Below the pieces are notes generated by a model. It ran no database searches, was not told the DNA's origin, and worked only from the letters and a program-made list of their open reading frames with translations. The translations under genes were made by a program, and so were the position numbers. From JAVVPL01 sp036655775 (GTDB lineage: Bacteria; Bacteroidota; Bacteroidia; Bacteroidales; P3): a stretch of DNA of 25,891 bases. Of the stretch, positions 25,609 through 25,891 are shown in pieces. Location of the stretch: assembly GCA_036655775.1 (NCBI GenBank), contig JAVVPL010000018.1:1-25891 (forward strand), in the 5' to 3' direction. Position 1 is the first letter of the stretch. Each line of letters begins with the position of its first letter.

Positions 25609-25891
25609 TTATTTTTTATATATCCAACAAGGAATTCCTTTTTGATCTCTCACTATGGCTTTAAAATCAAGCGCTTTATCCATATCCGAAAAACTCTTTA
25701 CACTTACCATATATAAATTTTTTTGCGCATCATGTAAAATTTCAACCGTATAGGCTTTGTCGTTCAATTCTCGTTTACGTTTATCTGCATTTTCTTTAAC
25801 TGCAAAAGCATCTGCTATAATATAATAGCGCAAAGCCGAAGAAGTTGTTTTGCTTGCTTGTACCTTATTTGCAGGCATTTTGCTTACGGCT
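25609..25891 (-). CDS. SPOR-domain protein, C-terminal part only
   Basis: The frame is open from the window edge to TAA at 25609. The first Met, at 25878, is preceded by in-frame sense codons (AVSK), so it is probably internal and the gene begins outside the window. The visible residues hold a SPOR domain: YYIIADAFAVKENADKRKRELNDKAYTVEIL, then LYMVSVKSFSDMDKALDFKAIVRDQKG, closing with PCWIYKK. This domain binds denuded peptidoglycan at the division site; in Bacteroidota it is often the tail of a longer membrane or HU-like/CCDC81-type protein. It is the most upstream visible gene of the trmB-waaA-porin operon. It does not resemble the SPOR gene at 8151 outside the domain. Confidence 0.82.
   Translation of the reverse strand, partial: AVSKMPANKVQASKTTSSALRYYIIADAFAVKENADKRKRELNDKAYTVEILHDAQKNLYMVSVKSFSDMDKALDFKAIVRDQKGIPCWIYKK

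Noticed and set aside
1..25891. CRISPR arrays, insertion sequences, phage genes, tRNA or rRNA genes
   Set aside because: No spaced direct repeats, transposase or integrase motifs, or tRNA-like cloverleaf stretches were seen on either strand.

Overview
The window looks like a chromosomal segment of a Bacteroidota bacterium. It is AT-rich. It carries a type IX secretion (T9SS) type B sorting domain, a Porin_10-like porin, SPOR-domain proteins, a two-gene M16B peptidase pair, and Bacteroidota-type promoters (TTTG or TTG, a 17-23 nt spacer, then TAnnTTTG). A class such as Chitinophagia or Sphingobacteriia is plausible but cannot be settled here. The genetic code looks standard: most genes end in TAA, two in TAG and one in TGA. 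Two runs of exactly ten N (6414-6423 in ruvB, 21388-21397 in gyrB) show a scaffolded draft assembly. Nothing indicates a phage, insertion sequence, CRISPR array or tRNA/rRNA gene.

Layout, left to right. The 3' end of an HU gene closes with a strong terminator. It is followed on + by trmH (tRNA ribose methylation) and an rseC-like membrane Fe-S protein. A separate promoter then drives fabG, a BatA-like VWA membrane protein and a small outer-membrane beta-barrel protein. Facing these on - are ruvB and queG, in one transcript with a good promoter. On + come a two-domain universal stress protein and a secreted SPOR protein. A - strand group runs purD, catalytic M16 peptidase, non-catalytic M16 partner, T9SS cargo protein, with gaps of at most 4 bp or short overlaps.

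Next is a divergent pair. An MMPL/RND exporter (-) and a lipoprotein (+) are each interrupted by one in-frame TAA, and the lipoprotein is followed by an intact flippase-like membrane protein. A shared hairpin terminator separates this from gyrB (-). The right end is a tight - strand operon: a partial SPOR gene, trmB, waaA (Kdo transferase) and a large porin.

Most of the content is housekeeping (DNA topology and repair, tRNA modification, purine and fatty-acid synthesis, LPS core) mixed with Bacteroidota envelope genes. I found no clear undescribed system. The points most worth following are the paired nonsense mutations in the exporter/lipoprotein locus, a perfect 30-bp palindrome between ruvB and the stress-protein gene, the split-motif M16 pair tied to a T9SS cargo gene, and an rseC gene with no Rnf genes nearby.
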